DNA of 24,869 nucleotides, taken from assembly GCA_958403395.1 (NCBI GenBank), contig CATXXF010000029.1, positions 1 to 24,869 of the forward strand, read 5' to 3'. The notes beneath the pieces were generated by a model. The model saw only the letters and a program-made list of their open reading frames with translations. It made no database searches and was not told the DNA's origin. Below are positions 15,591 to 22,465 of the stretch, piece by piece; position 1 is the stretch's first letter; each line of letters begins with the position of its first letter. This stretch comes from an uncultured Collinsella sp. (GTDB taxonomy: Bacteria; Actinomycetota; Coriobacteriia; Coriobacteriales; Coriobacteriaceae). Both the position numbers and the translations under genes were made by a program.

Positions 15591-16316
15591 TTACACGTGC
15601 TTCTTGTTCAGAATCACGCCGTTGGTGGTGTAACCCATGCGGTCGAGCGCTTCGAGTGCGGCGGCTCCCTCGGCTTCCTTCTTTGAGGAGCCGGAGCCGC
15701 GACCCTGGCGAATACCATCGATCAAAACCACGGCGGTAAAGGTGGGCGCATGCGCCGGGCCCTCGGAGCCAACGAGCTTGTACGCCGGGGGTTCGTGACC
15801 GTCGGCTTGCACGCACTCCTGCAAAAACGACTTGGGGTTTGCAGGATGCTCGGCACGCTCGGAAGCCAAATGCGGCTTAAGCGTACGATGGATAAACTCC
15901 GCTGCGGCATCCCAGCCGGCATCCAGGTACAGTGCGCCCACGAGCGACTCGTAGACGTTCTCGAGCGCCGAATGCAGGCCGCGCGCACCGGTACCGGTCT
16001 CGGAGGCACCAAAGATGATGATGTCGTCGATGCCCAGCTCGTGAGAAACCTCGGACAACGTAGCACCCGAGACAAGCGACACCTTCAGGCGCGTGAGCTT
16101 GCCCTCGTCAAACTCCGGATAGGACTCAAACAGGGAGCGTGCGACCACGGCGCCCAAAATGGAATCGCCCAAGAACTCAAGGCGCTCATAGCTGGCAGAA
16201 ACCGGCTGGCCTTCGACTGCCGAGGGATGCGTAAGGGCCGCGCGCAGCAGCACCTTATTATTGAACTCGTGGCCCAGAATTTCCTGGGCGCGCGTAAGTC
16301 GTTCAGACAAAGCCAA
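15591..16316 (-). CDS. rnc: Ribonuclease III
   Basis: RNase III cuts double-stranded RNA, mainly in maturing 16S and 23S precursors and in some mRNAs. The 241-residue protein has the catalytic signature ERLEFLGDSIL (44-54; Glu47 and Asp51), the second metal-binding segment ENVYESLVGALYLDAG (Glu123) and a C-terminal double-stranded RNA-binding domain (about 165-232) ending with GSGSSKKEAEGAAALEAL. The Asp that often lies three residues before the second catalytic Glu is Asn120 here; I recall this variant from other RNase III proteins. The best start is TTG 16316, preceded by GGGAGG 8 nt upstream within the end of acpP. A second TTG two codons later is possible. It lies 3 nt after the acpP stop codon. 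Confidence 0.95.
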   Translation of the reverse strand: MALSERLTRAQEILGHEFNNKVLLRAALTHPSAVEGQPVSASYERLEFLGDSILGAVVARSLFESYPEFDEGKLTRLKVSLVSGATLSEVSHELGIDDIIIFGASETGTGARGLHSALENVYESLVGALYLDAGWDAAAEFIHRTLKPHLASERAEHPANPKSFLQECVQADGHEPPAYKLVGSEGPAHAPTFTAVVLIDGIRQGRGSGSSKKEAEGAAALEALDRMGYTTNGVILNKKHV

Positions 16317-16319
16317 GAC

Positions 16320-16562
16320 CTAGGCCTCCCTGGCATTTTCGATGGCGTCGACGGCGTCGGCGACAGAGTTGAGCGAGAGCAGAGTCTCGTCATCGATCTC
16401 GAGGTTGAACTCGTCCTCGATAGCCGTAACCAGCTGCAGGCGCTCGAGCGAGTTGGCATCGAGGTCGTCAAAGGTGGTCTCATCGCTAATTTCGGCAACA
16501 TCGACGCCCAGAACGTCAGCAGCGACCTCGGCGATCTTGTCGAAGATTTCGGAGCGGTCCAT
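16320..16562 (-). CDS. acpP: Acyl carrier protein
   Basis: This protein carries growing acyl chains on a 4'-phosphopantetheine arm for fatty-acid and phospholipid synthesis. It is 80 residues long, very acidic and predicted four-helical, as is usual. The phosphopantetheine serine is Ser38 in DLDANSLERLQLV. The motif reads NSL in place of the common DSL, a mild deviation. The ATG at 16562 has GAGGA 6 nt upstream. The gene lies between plsX and rnc, as in Bacillus subtilis, but the fabD and fabG genes found there are missing. A palindrome and a TAGAAT hexamer upstream suggest its own promoter and control. I cannot exclude a specialised carrier protein, but the context favours the housekeeping ACP. 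Confidence 0.93.
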   Translation of the reverse strand: MDRSEIFDKIAEVAADVLGVDVAEISDETTFDDLDANSLERLQLVTAIEDEFNLEIDDETLLSLNSVADAVDAIENAREA

Positions 16563-16598
16563 AGCGCTTCCTCTCATAGTGCATGAATACCAAAAGAA

Positions 16599-16639
16599 TG
16601 GTACCGTCCGGGCGGTACCAAGACACGGTTCTGATTCTA
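16599..16639 (-). promoter_or_regulatory. Candidate acpP promoter -10 with 22-bp palindrome
   Basis: In the 114-nt gap between plsX and acpP, the arms TGGTACCG and CGGTACCA (16599-16620) enclose a nearly symmetric TCCGGG core. A TAGAAT -10-like hexamer lies upstream on the minus strand (16639-16634), without a convincing -35. The palindrome would then start about 7 nt into the transcript, an operator position. On the minus strand it is followed by TTCTTTT, so it could instead act as a terminator or attenuator between plsX and acpP. Confidence 0.5.
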
Positions 16640-16676
16640 CCCCACGACGCACGCCCCGAGGCGCATAACGCCGCTG

Positions 16677-17696
16677 TTATAAAACGATGCCGTCCATGGA
16701 GTTGGCGACGTTCTCGACCAGCCCGGCGCGCACGGCTTCGGCCGCCGCAAGCGTACCATTTTTAACAGCCTCGACCGAGGTGGCGCCATGACCGATCAGG
16801 ACCACTCCGCGCAGGCCCAGAAGAATCGCGCCGCCCTTGGCGTCGCCAGAGAGCTTGGCCTTAATCTCGCGCATCTGTTTTTTGATGAGCAGCGCGGCGA
16901 TCTTGGTGCCGAGCGATGACATAAAGACGCCCTTGAGCTCCTGTAGCAAAAACTTGGCAGCACCCTCGGTGGCCTTGAGCGCAATATTGCCCGACATGCC
17001 ATCGGCAACGACGACATCGAAGTTACCTGAGGTGATGTCCGTTCCCTCGCAGTTACCAACAAAGCCGGGAACGGCGGCTTTCATGGCCGGGAAGCAGGCC
17101 TTGGTAAAGTTGGAGCCCTTCTCGTCCTCGGTGCCGTTGGCAAGCAGGCCCACGCGGGGATGCTCGATGCCCAGGACGACGCGGGCATAAGCACTACCCA
17201 TCTGGGCAAAACGTACCATGTCATCGACCTCGACATCGGGGTTGGCGCCCATATCGCACAGCACCGTCAGACCGCCGGCGCGATTGGGTAGCGCATTGGT
17301 CAGACAGGGGCGCACCGGCTGCTTCTTGCCTTCGGCCTGATACCTAAACGGCGTCACGTAGGCGGTGGCAGCGGCGGTCATGGCACCGGTGGAGCCGGCA
17401 GAGAAAAACGCGTCCGCATTACCCTTCTTGATGGCGCGACACGACAGCACGATCGACGACTTGCGTTTAGTCATCACGGCGCGAATGGGATCGTCATCCA
17501 TGGCGATAACGTCAGGTGCCTCAAGGGCCTCAACACGTGCATGGGAAGCGGCAAAAGGGTTGACGATTTCGGCGGGGCCAGCTGCCAAGACCTCGATATC
17601 GGGATCGGCGGCAAGCGCCGCCTCGATACCGTCGAGGACGACCTGAGGCTTCTCGTCTCCGCCCACAACGTCTACACAAACGCGAACGTTACTCAT
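16677..17696 (-). CDS. plsX: Phosphate acyltransferase PlsX
   Basis: PlsX converts acyl-ACP and phosphate to acyl-phosphate, the donor that PlsY uses to start phospholipid synthesis. It acts peripherally at the membrane. The 339-residue protein begins VRVCVDVVGGDEKP, the PlsX opening (commonly DAMGGD). It carries the conserved SAGSTGAMTAAATAYV, VLCDMGANPDVEVDDMVRFA, GLLANGTEDEKGS and VVVADGMSGNIALKATEGAA blocks. Length is normal. The ATG at 17696 is chosen because AAGGAG lies 7 nt upstream. An in-frame ATG two codons earlier would sit directly against that site. A hairpin followed by five T lies 18 nt upstream of the start, so expression may be attenuated relative to rpmF. Its neighbours acpP and rpmF are usual partners. 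Confidence 0.95.
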   Translation of the reverse strand: MSNVRVCVDVVGGDEKPQVVLDGIEAALAADPDIEVLAAGPAEIVNPFAASHARVEALEAPDVIAMDDDPIRAVMTKRKSSIVLSCRAIKKGNADAFFSAGSTGAMTAAATAYVTPFRYQAEGKKQPVRPCLTNALPNRAGGLTVLCDMGANPDVEVDDMVRFAQMGSAYARVVLGIEHPRVGLLANGTEDEKGSNFTKACFPAMKAAVPGFVGNCEGTDITSGNFDVVVADGMSGNIALKATEGAAKFLLQELKGVFMSSLGTKIAALLIKKQMREIKAKLSGDAKGGAILLGLRGVVLIGHGATSVEAVKNGTLAAAEAVRAGLVENVANSMDGIVL

Positions 17697-17713
17697 ATAC
17701 ATACTCCTTATAC

Positions 17714-17743
17714 AAAAATGGCCGACTCATTGAGCCGGCCATT
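17714..17743 (-). terminator. Hairpin with T-run between rpmF and plsX (terminator or attenuator)
   Basis: On the minus strand AATGGCCG-g-CTC pairs with GAG-t-CGGCCATT (11 pairs and one symmetric mismatch, 3-nt loop) and runs into five T (17718-17714). It lies just before the plsX ribosome binding site. It probably ends much of the rpmF transcript and lets only part read into plsX. Confidence 0.65.
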
Positions 17744-17783
17744 GTGGTTCCAGTTGGAACGGCATCGCATCCAGAGTATACAG

Positions 17784-17963
17784 TTACTCGGTAACGATAA
17801 CCTCGCGGTCCTTGTAGAAACCGCAGCTGGGGCACACGTGGTGCGGGAGCTTGACAGCGCCGCAACGGGGGCACGTGGACTGAGCCGCAGCCGAGATCTT
17901 CATGTTGGCGGAACGGCGGGTGTGAGTGCGGATACGACCCTGCTTTTGTTTAGGTACGGGCAT
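17784..17963 (-). CDS. rpmF: 50S ribosomal protein L32
   Basis: This is a small component of the large ribosomal subunit, 59 residues long and too short for many ORF searches. It reads MPVPKQKQGRIRTHTRRSAN, then a middle segment and a zinc ribbon: CPRCG (from about residue 32) and CPSCG (from about residue 45), the four-cysteine C+ form of L32. It ends KDREVIVTE. The ATG at 17963 has GGAAGG 5 nt upstream. It follows the DUF177 gene by 64 nt, a pairing (yceD-rpmF) that is conserved across many bacteria, and precedes plsX. A TTGCGT/TAGTTC pair with a 17-bp spacer in that gap may be a promoter of its own, but the match is weak. Confidence 0.95.
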   Translation of the reverse strand: MPVPKQKQGRIRTHTRRSANMKISAAAQSTCPRCGAVKLPHHVCPSCGFYKDREVIVTE

Positions 17964-18027
17964 AGTGACCTTCCTTATGAACTATCCAGTGTGGCGATTA
18001 CACGCAAGTAGCGATACTACCACAGTT

Positions 18028-18582
18028 TTACTCGTCAAGCTTGAGATTCTTCAATGCTGCAAATGGATTTTCCGTGGCAGCGGCCCATTCGGCCTCTGCT
18101 TGAGCGGCGCAATCGCATTGCTCGACGTTGAGATTGATGCCGCATGTGGGGCACAGGCCGCGACAATCGGGCTTGCACAGGACAACGAACGGCGTGTCCA
18201 TGACGACCGCGTCGTTGATGGGCTCACCCAGATCGACGATGCGATCCTCGCCCAGTAACTCGTAGCCGTCCTCGTAAGCCTCGGGGTCCTCGGGCTCGTT
18301 AAAGAGATAGAATTCCTCAATCTCACCGGCAATATCAAACGAAGCGGGCTCAAGGCAACGGTCGCACTCACCGGTTGCGTGCGCGCGGACCATACCCGTA
18401 AGCAGGACACCGGTGCCGGCATTGGTAAAGACCACGTCGTAGTCAATTCCGTCCTGCAGCTGGTACTCCTTCTCGCCCACCGTATAGGTGGCGACATCGA
18501 CCTTACCGGTCAGCGGATACGAGTCTCCGGGAAACTCAAGCTGCTCGGAAAGATCGACGGTAACGCTCGGGAACTCAGCCAT
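18028..18582 (-). CDS. DUF177 (YceD) family protein
   Basis: This 184-residue protein has the family hallmarks: ECDRCLEPA (Cys73, Cys76) in the middle and the late block CKPDCRGLCPTCG (Cys136, Cys140, Cys144, Cys147), followed by NPFAALKNLKLDE. The family is conserved next to rpmF. In E. coli and plants it has been tied to 23S rRNA or ribosome accumulation, but the exact role is unsettled. The extra cysteine pairs suggest zinc binding. The ATG at 18582 overlaps the stop codon of the upstream coiled-coil gene by one base (TAATG), which implies translational coupling. The frame is open further upstream within that gene, but without a matching start. The neighbourhood (coiled-coil gene, DUF177, rnc region) resembles that of mycobacteria. 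Confidence 0.9.
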   Translation of the reverse strand: MAEFPSVTVDLSEQLEFPGDSYPLTGKVDVATYTVGEKEYQLQDGIDYDVVFTNAGTGVLLTGMVRAHATGECDRCLEPASFDIAGEIEEFYLFNEPEDPEAYEDGYELLGEDRIVDLGEPINDAVVMDTPFVVLCKPDCRGLCPTCGINLNVEQCDCAAQAEAEWAAATENPFAALKNLKLDE

Positions 18583-19079
18583 TACCACTGACCATTCTGC
18601 TGGGCGGCACCCTCGTTGAGCTGCTGACGGCAACGGGTGACGGTGCCGGTCAGGCTCTTGAGGTTCTCCTCGAGGTGCGTAAAGACCTGCTCGGCGTAAT
18701 CTTCGGCGGCATAGCGCGTCTCGCGCTCATACTGCTGGGCACGGTCGCGAATGTCGTCGGCCTGCTGCTGCGCTAAGCGGACAATCTCCTGCTCACCGGC
18801 AATGGTGAGGGCCTGCTGCTGAGCATCGGCAATGATGGAATCGGCCTGAGCGGCGGCGGAAGCCATAAGCTCCTCGCGCTCCTTGAGGATACGGCGGGAC
18901 TTCTGCCATTCCTCGGGATAGCTCATGCGGATCTCGTCGAGGATGTTAAAGAAGACGTCGGCGTCGATAACCTTCATCTGGGCGTTCTTGCCGAACGGCG
19001 TCTTAGCCTCTTCGATGAGCCCCTCGAGCTCGTCGACAAGACTCACGATCCTGTCGCCAGGAAAATTCTCGCCCGGCAT
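18582..19079 (-). CDS. SepIVA/DivIVA-like coiled-coil protein
   Basis: This is a 165-residue soluble protein. A short N-terminal region (IVSLVDELEGLIEEAKTPFG, about 11-30) with a conserved-looking AQMKVIDADVFFNILDEI segment precedes a long charged and Gln/Ala-rich helix (about 55-160) predicted to be a coiled coil. Such proteins are often labelled ATP synthase subunit B-like. In mycobacteria the gene just before DUF177 and rnc encodes SepIVA, a DivIVA-domain septation factor, and the same position here suggests the same family. A role in division or polar growth is an inference from position and shape, not from a catalytic motif. The ATG at 19079 has AAAGGAG 5 nt upstream. It lies 68 nt after coaD. 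Confidence 0.75.
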   Translation of the reverse strand: MPGENFPGDRIVSLVDELEGLIEEAKTPFGKNAQMKVIDADVFFNILDEIRMSYPEEWQKSRRILKEREELMASAAAQADSIIADAQQQALTIAGEQEIVRLAQQQADDIRDRAQQYERETRYAAEDYAEQVFTHLEENLKSLTGTVTRCRQQLNEGAAQQNGQW

Positions 19080-19147
19080 CCGGTCTCCTTTCATAGGTAA
19101 CATATCATCGTGTTAGTTTACCACATGCCACCAGGCATTAAAAAACG

Positions 19148-19645
19148 TCACGAAAAGCGATGTTTGAGCGCCTTGACCACATTGGGCGGAACAAAATTAG
19201 AGACGTCGCTACCGAGCGATGCAATCTGGCGAACCACCGAGCTCGAGATATAGCCGTACTGCGGCGCACTCATGACAAAGATGGACTCCAGCTCGTTGTC
19301 CAGGCGGTAGTTGAGGTCGGCCTGCTGCAGCTCGTACTCAAAGTCGGTCATGGCACGCAGGCCCTTGACCACGGCCCCTGCTCCCTGTTCGCGGGCAAAA
19401 TCGACCAAGAGGCCGGTGAAGGGCAGCACCTCGACGCCGTCAATATCACCGAGCGCCTCACGGGCCAGCGCCACGCGCTCGTCGAGCATAAACGTGGTGC
19501 CGACGCCGTTTTTGCCCTGCGACTCGGCAACGGCCACGATCACGCTGGGAAAGATGCGGCGGGCGCGGCGAATCACGTCGATATGGCCAAACGTGATGGG
19601 ATCAAAGGTGCCCGGGACGATCACGCGGTTGATGGTGTCATTCAT
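19148..19645 (-). CDS. coaD: Phosphopantetheine adenylyltransferase
   Basis: CoaD joins ATP and 4'-phosphopantetheine to dephospho-CoA, the penultimate step of coenzyme A synthesis. The 165-residue protein is of normal length. It shows VIVPGTFDPITFGHIDVI with the nucleotidyltransferase HxGH-type motif (FGHI, 19-22), KGLRAMTDFEYE and the C-terminal YISSSVVRQIA (about 132-142), the counterpart of the ISSTxVR motif. The first HxGH residue is Phe (FGH), where CoaD commonly has TxGH. The ATG at 19645 has GGAGG 6 nt upstream and overlaps the end of rsmD by 8 nt. The rsmD-coaD pair is one of the most conserved in bacteria. It also fits the lipid theme of the block, since CoA supplies the prosthetic group of ACP. 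Confidence 0.95.
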   Translation of the reverse strand: MNDTINRVIVPGTFDPITFGHIDVIRRARRIFPSVIVAVAESQGKNGVGTTFMLDERVALAREALGDIDGVEVLPFTGLLVDFAREQGAGAVVKGLRAMTDFEYELQQADLNYRLDNELESIFVMSAPQYGYISSSVVRQIASLGSDVSNFVPPNVVKALKHRFS

Positions 19646-20282
19646 GGGCGTCCTCCAAAGGCGCATCCTCGTCATGGTCGCTGTCGTCGGCATTGTCGGC
19701 CTCGTTCGTGGCCGACCAGCGCAGCAAGTCAACCGAAGTTATGCCGTAGCGCTTCTCGCGCACGGTCTCAAAACCGGTCGGGTGAGCGCCCGTATCGGCC
19801 GCGGCGTGCTCAAAGAGCGCGTAGGCGCCCGGCGCCAGCAAGCCTTGCTGAGCTAGGTTTTGCAGCAGCTCCTCGACCGGCTCGGAGCCAAAAGCATAGG
19901 GCGGGTCGAGCAGGACCAAGTCGAAGGGACCGCCCGGCACGCGGCCGCGCGAGGCGCTCGCCAGCACGTCACCCGTCACCACGCGCCAACGCGCACGGTC
20001 ACGGCAGAGCGACTCGATATTCTTGGTAATCAGACGAGCAGCGTTGCGATCGATCTCGAACGTGGTGAGCGAGCGGGCACCACGCGAGAGCATCTCGATG
20101 CCCAAGGCGCCGGAGCCGCCAAAGGCATCCAGCACGCGGACCTCGTCCAGATCGAAGTCGAATGCCGACATGACCATAGATGCGCACGCCTCGCGCACGC
20201 GATCGGTCGTGGGGCGGGTGACATCGCGACCACGGGGCTCCTCGATCTTACGACCGCGCCATTCGCCGCCGATGATTCTCAT
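19638..20282 (-). CDS. rsmD: 16S rRNA (guanine966-N2)-methyltransferase RsmD
   Basis: RsmD methylates G966 (E. coli numbering) of 16S rRNA during small-subunit assembly. The 214-residue protein begins MRIIGGEWRGRKI, has RPTTDRVREA, the SAM-binding loop DAFGGSGALGIE (52-63) and the catalytic LLDPPYAF (DPPY at 126-129). It carries an acidic C-terminal extension (EADNADDSDHDEDAP) beyond the usual fold, probably disordered. The ATG at 20282 overlaps the recG stop by four bases (ATGA) and has AAGGAGG 7 nt upstream inside recG. It overlaps coaD at its own end, so recG, rsmD and coaD form a tightly coupled translational unit. Confidence 0.95.
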   Translation of the reverse strand: MRIIGGEWRGRKIEEPRGRDVTRPTTDRVREACASMVMSAFDFDLDEVRVLDAFGGSGALGIEMLSRGARSLTTFEIDRNAARLITKNIESLCRDRARWRVVTGDVLASASRGRVPGGPFDLVLLDPPYAFGSEPVEELLQNLAQQGLLAPGAYALFEHAAADTGAHPTGFETVREKRYGITSVDLLRWSATNEADNADDSDHDEDAPLEDAHE

Positions 20283-22456
20283 CCTCCGCTGACCTCCTTA
20301 AAGATGTGCCGATACCGCATGGCGACTGCATCGCGCAAGGGACGCGTCGCCACGGAGTCAAGGTTGCAAGCATACCGCAAGAGCTCGACCGCGTCCAAAT
20401 GGGCCCACTCGATCAATTCTTCGTCGGCATCGAGGTCAACAAAACGCAAGGTCACGCCGCCATGCTGGCGGTAACCCAGGATTTCGCCCTCGTGGCGCAG
20501 ACGCAGGTCCATCTGGGCGAGCGTAAAGCCGTCCGAGGTCTTCTCGAGCGACTGGAGGCGGTCTTGTGCCGTCGACGCGCCGCCGTTGCCCTTGGAGTGC
20601 GTCATGACCAGGCACGTTCCCGACACGCTGCCGCGACCTACGCGCCCGCGCAGCTGGTGCAGGGCCGCCAAGCCAAAGCGCTCTCCATTCTCGATGACCA
20701 TGACGGTGGCGTTGGGCACGTCAACGCCCACCTCGACCACCGTGGTCGAGACGAGCACATCGATCTCGCCACGCTTAAAGGCATCGATGACCCGGTCCTT
20801 CTCCCCCGCCGGCATGCGGCCATGAATACGCTCGATGGTAAGCCCCGGCAACGCAAGGCGCAGTCGGTCGAGCTCGGTTGCCGTATCGTGCAGCGGCACA
20901 GGCACGGTCACGCGGCCTTCGTCGTCGCGAGCGATGCCGGGTACGTCTTCGAGCTCATCGGCCGAATCGCTCGGCTCCACGAGCGGACAGATCACGTAGG
21001 CTTGCTGCCCCTTATCGTGCGCCTCGCGAATGGCGCCATAGGCCAGGTCGCGACTCGACTCGGTGAGGACGCGCGTCGTCACGCCGGCACCCGGAACGGG
21101 ACGATGGCGGATGATGCTCGTATCCAGGTCGCCGTACACCGAAAGCGCCAGCGTGCGCGGGATCGGCGTGGCAGTCATGACCAACAAGTCGGCACCCGGG
21201 CCTTTTGCGCGTAGAGCGTTACGCTGGCCCACGCCAAAGCGGTGCTGCTCGTCGATCACCACAAGCGACAAATGCTTGAACGTGACGTTCTCCGAAAGCA
21301 CCGCATGGGTACCAAAGAGCACGTCGAGCTCGCCAGACTGGAGCCGCGCATGAATCTGTTCACGCTCGGCCGCCGGCGTGGCGCCCGTCAGGAGCGCCCA
21401 GGTTATGCCAGCCTGCGAGAGCAAGGGGCCGGTCTTATCGGCATATTGACGCGCCAACACGCCCGTGGGCGCCATAACGCAGGCCTGAGTGCCGCTATCG
21501 GCCGCAACCGCCAATGCGCAGGCGGCAACGGCGGTCTTACCGGTACCGACGTCGCCCAGCAGCAGACGGTTCATCACGCGACCGCCATCGCACATGTCAT
21601 GCAGGATGTCTTGAAATGCAGCCTCCTGCTCATCGCTCAGCGAAAACGGCAGGGCCTGTTTAAGCGCAGTCAAATGCTCGCCCGCGGCATGCGCATAAGG
21701 CACCACGTCGACCATACCGCCATCGTTGCGCAGACGCAGCGCGAGCTGCAAGTAGAGACACTCCTCGTAGGCAAGACGCCGGCGCGCGATGTCGCGCTCG
21801 GCCATGCTCGAGGGAAAGTGGATCGAGCGCAGCGCACGGGCATTGCTCATGAGCTTCCGCTTTGCGCGCAGCGGCGCGGGAATGGGATCGAACGGATTGG
21901 CGACCACTTCGAGCGCACCGCTCACGATACGGCGCATCCATGCCTGACTCACGCCGTCACTTACGTAGTGGACCGGCAGGATGGTGCCGGCGGCGCGCCC
22001 GTCCTCAAGCTTTTCAAAGTGGGGCGAGGCCATCTGCTTAAAGCCATAGGCAAATTCGACCTTGCCCATAACGGCCAGGCGGTCGCCCTGCTTGAACTGC
22101 TGGGCAATCCAGGGCTGACGAAAAAAGGCGACTTGCAGCACGCCCGTCTCGTCCACGAGCGAGACCTCAGTCACCTGCATACGCGGACGGGGCTGCTTTT
22201 GGACAATACGGTCGACCGTGGCGATGATCGTGCACACGGTACCGATGGGCGCCATCTCGATGGACCACGAGCGAGTAAAGTCCAGGTAGCGATGAGGAAT
22301 ATGGAGAAGGAGGTCCCCCACCGTCCGAATTCCCAGACGGCGAAGGGCCTCCTCACGTTTACCCGAAACATATTTGAGTCGCGCGATATCCTCGTCGAGC
22401 GCATTGCTCTGGGCAAAGCGCTCCGAGACGCGCGGCACGGAGCACAGCTCGGACAT
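20279..22456 (-). CDS. recG: ATP-dependent DNA helicase RecG
   Basis: RecG is a double-strand DNA translocase that remodels stalled replication forks and branched recombination intermediates. The 725-residue protein has an N-terminal wedge/OB region (about 60-160) and a helicase core with Walker A GDVGTGKT (301-308), MAPTGVLA, Walker B DEQH in IDEQHRFG (401-408) and TATPIPRT (428-435). Later motifs are STTVVEVGVDVPNA and HQLRGRVGRG, with the RecG C-terminal DGFTLAQMDLRLRHEGEILG. The order matches the family. The ATG at 22456 lies 9 nt after the upstream stop codon and lacks a clear Shine-Dalgarno sequence, so it is probably read by coupling. In Bacillus subtilis recG is likewise downstream of the yloU-yloV pair and upstream of plsX. 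Confidence 0.96.
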   Translation of the reverse strand: MSELCSVPRVSERFAQSNALDEDIARLKYVSGKREEALRRLGIRTVGDLLLHIPHRYLDFTRSWSIEMAPIGTVCTIIATVDRIVQKQPRPRMQVTEVSLVDETGVLQVAFFRQPWIAQQFKQGDRLAVMGKVEFAYGFKQMASPHFEKLEDGRAAGTILPVHYVSDGVSQAWMRRIVSGALEVVANPFDPIPAPLRAKRKLMSNARALRSIHFPSSMAERDIARRRLAYEECLYLQLALRLRNDGGMVDVVPYAHAAGEHLTALKQALPFSLSDEQEAAFQDILHDMCDGGRVMNRLLLGDVGTGKTAVAACALAVAADSGTQACVMAPTGVLARQYADKTGPLLSQAGITWALLTGATPAAEREQIHARLQSGELDVLFGTHAVLSENVTFKHLSLVVIDEQHRFGVGQRNALRAKGPGADLLVMTATPIPRTLALSVYGDLDTSIIRHRPVPGAGVTTRVLTESSRDLAYGAIREAHDKGQQAYVICPLVEPSDSADELEDVPGIARDDEGRVTVPVPLHDTATELDRLRLALPGLTIERIHGRMPAGEKDRVIDAFKRGEIDVLVSTTVVEVGVDVPNATVMVIENGERFGLAALHQLRGRVGRGSVSGTCLVMTHSKGNGGASTAQDRLQSLEKTSDGFTLAQMDLRLRHEGEILGYRQHGGVTLRFVDLDADEELIEWAHLDAVELLRYACNLDSVATRPLRDAVAMRYRHIFKEVSGG

Positions 22457-22465
22457 AGGCAGAGC

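Noticed and set aside
15591..16316. Inactive RNase III because Asn120 replaces an Asp
   Set aside because: Glu47, Asp51 and Glu123 are present, and from memory Asn at this position occurs in other RNase III proteins, so loss of activity is not supported.
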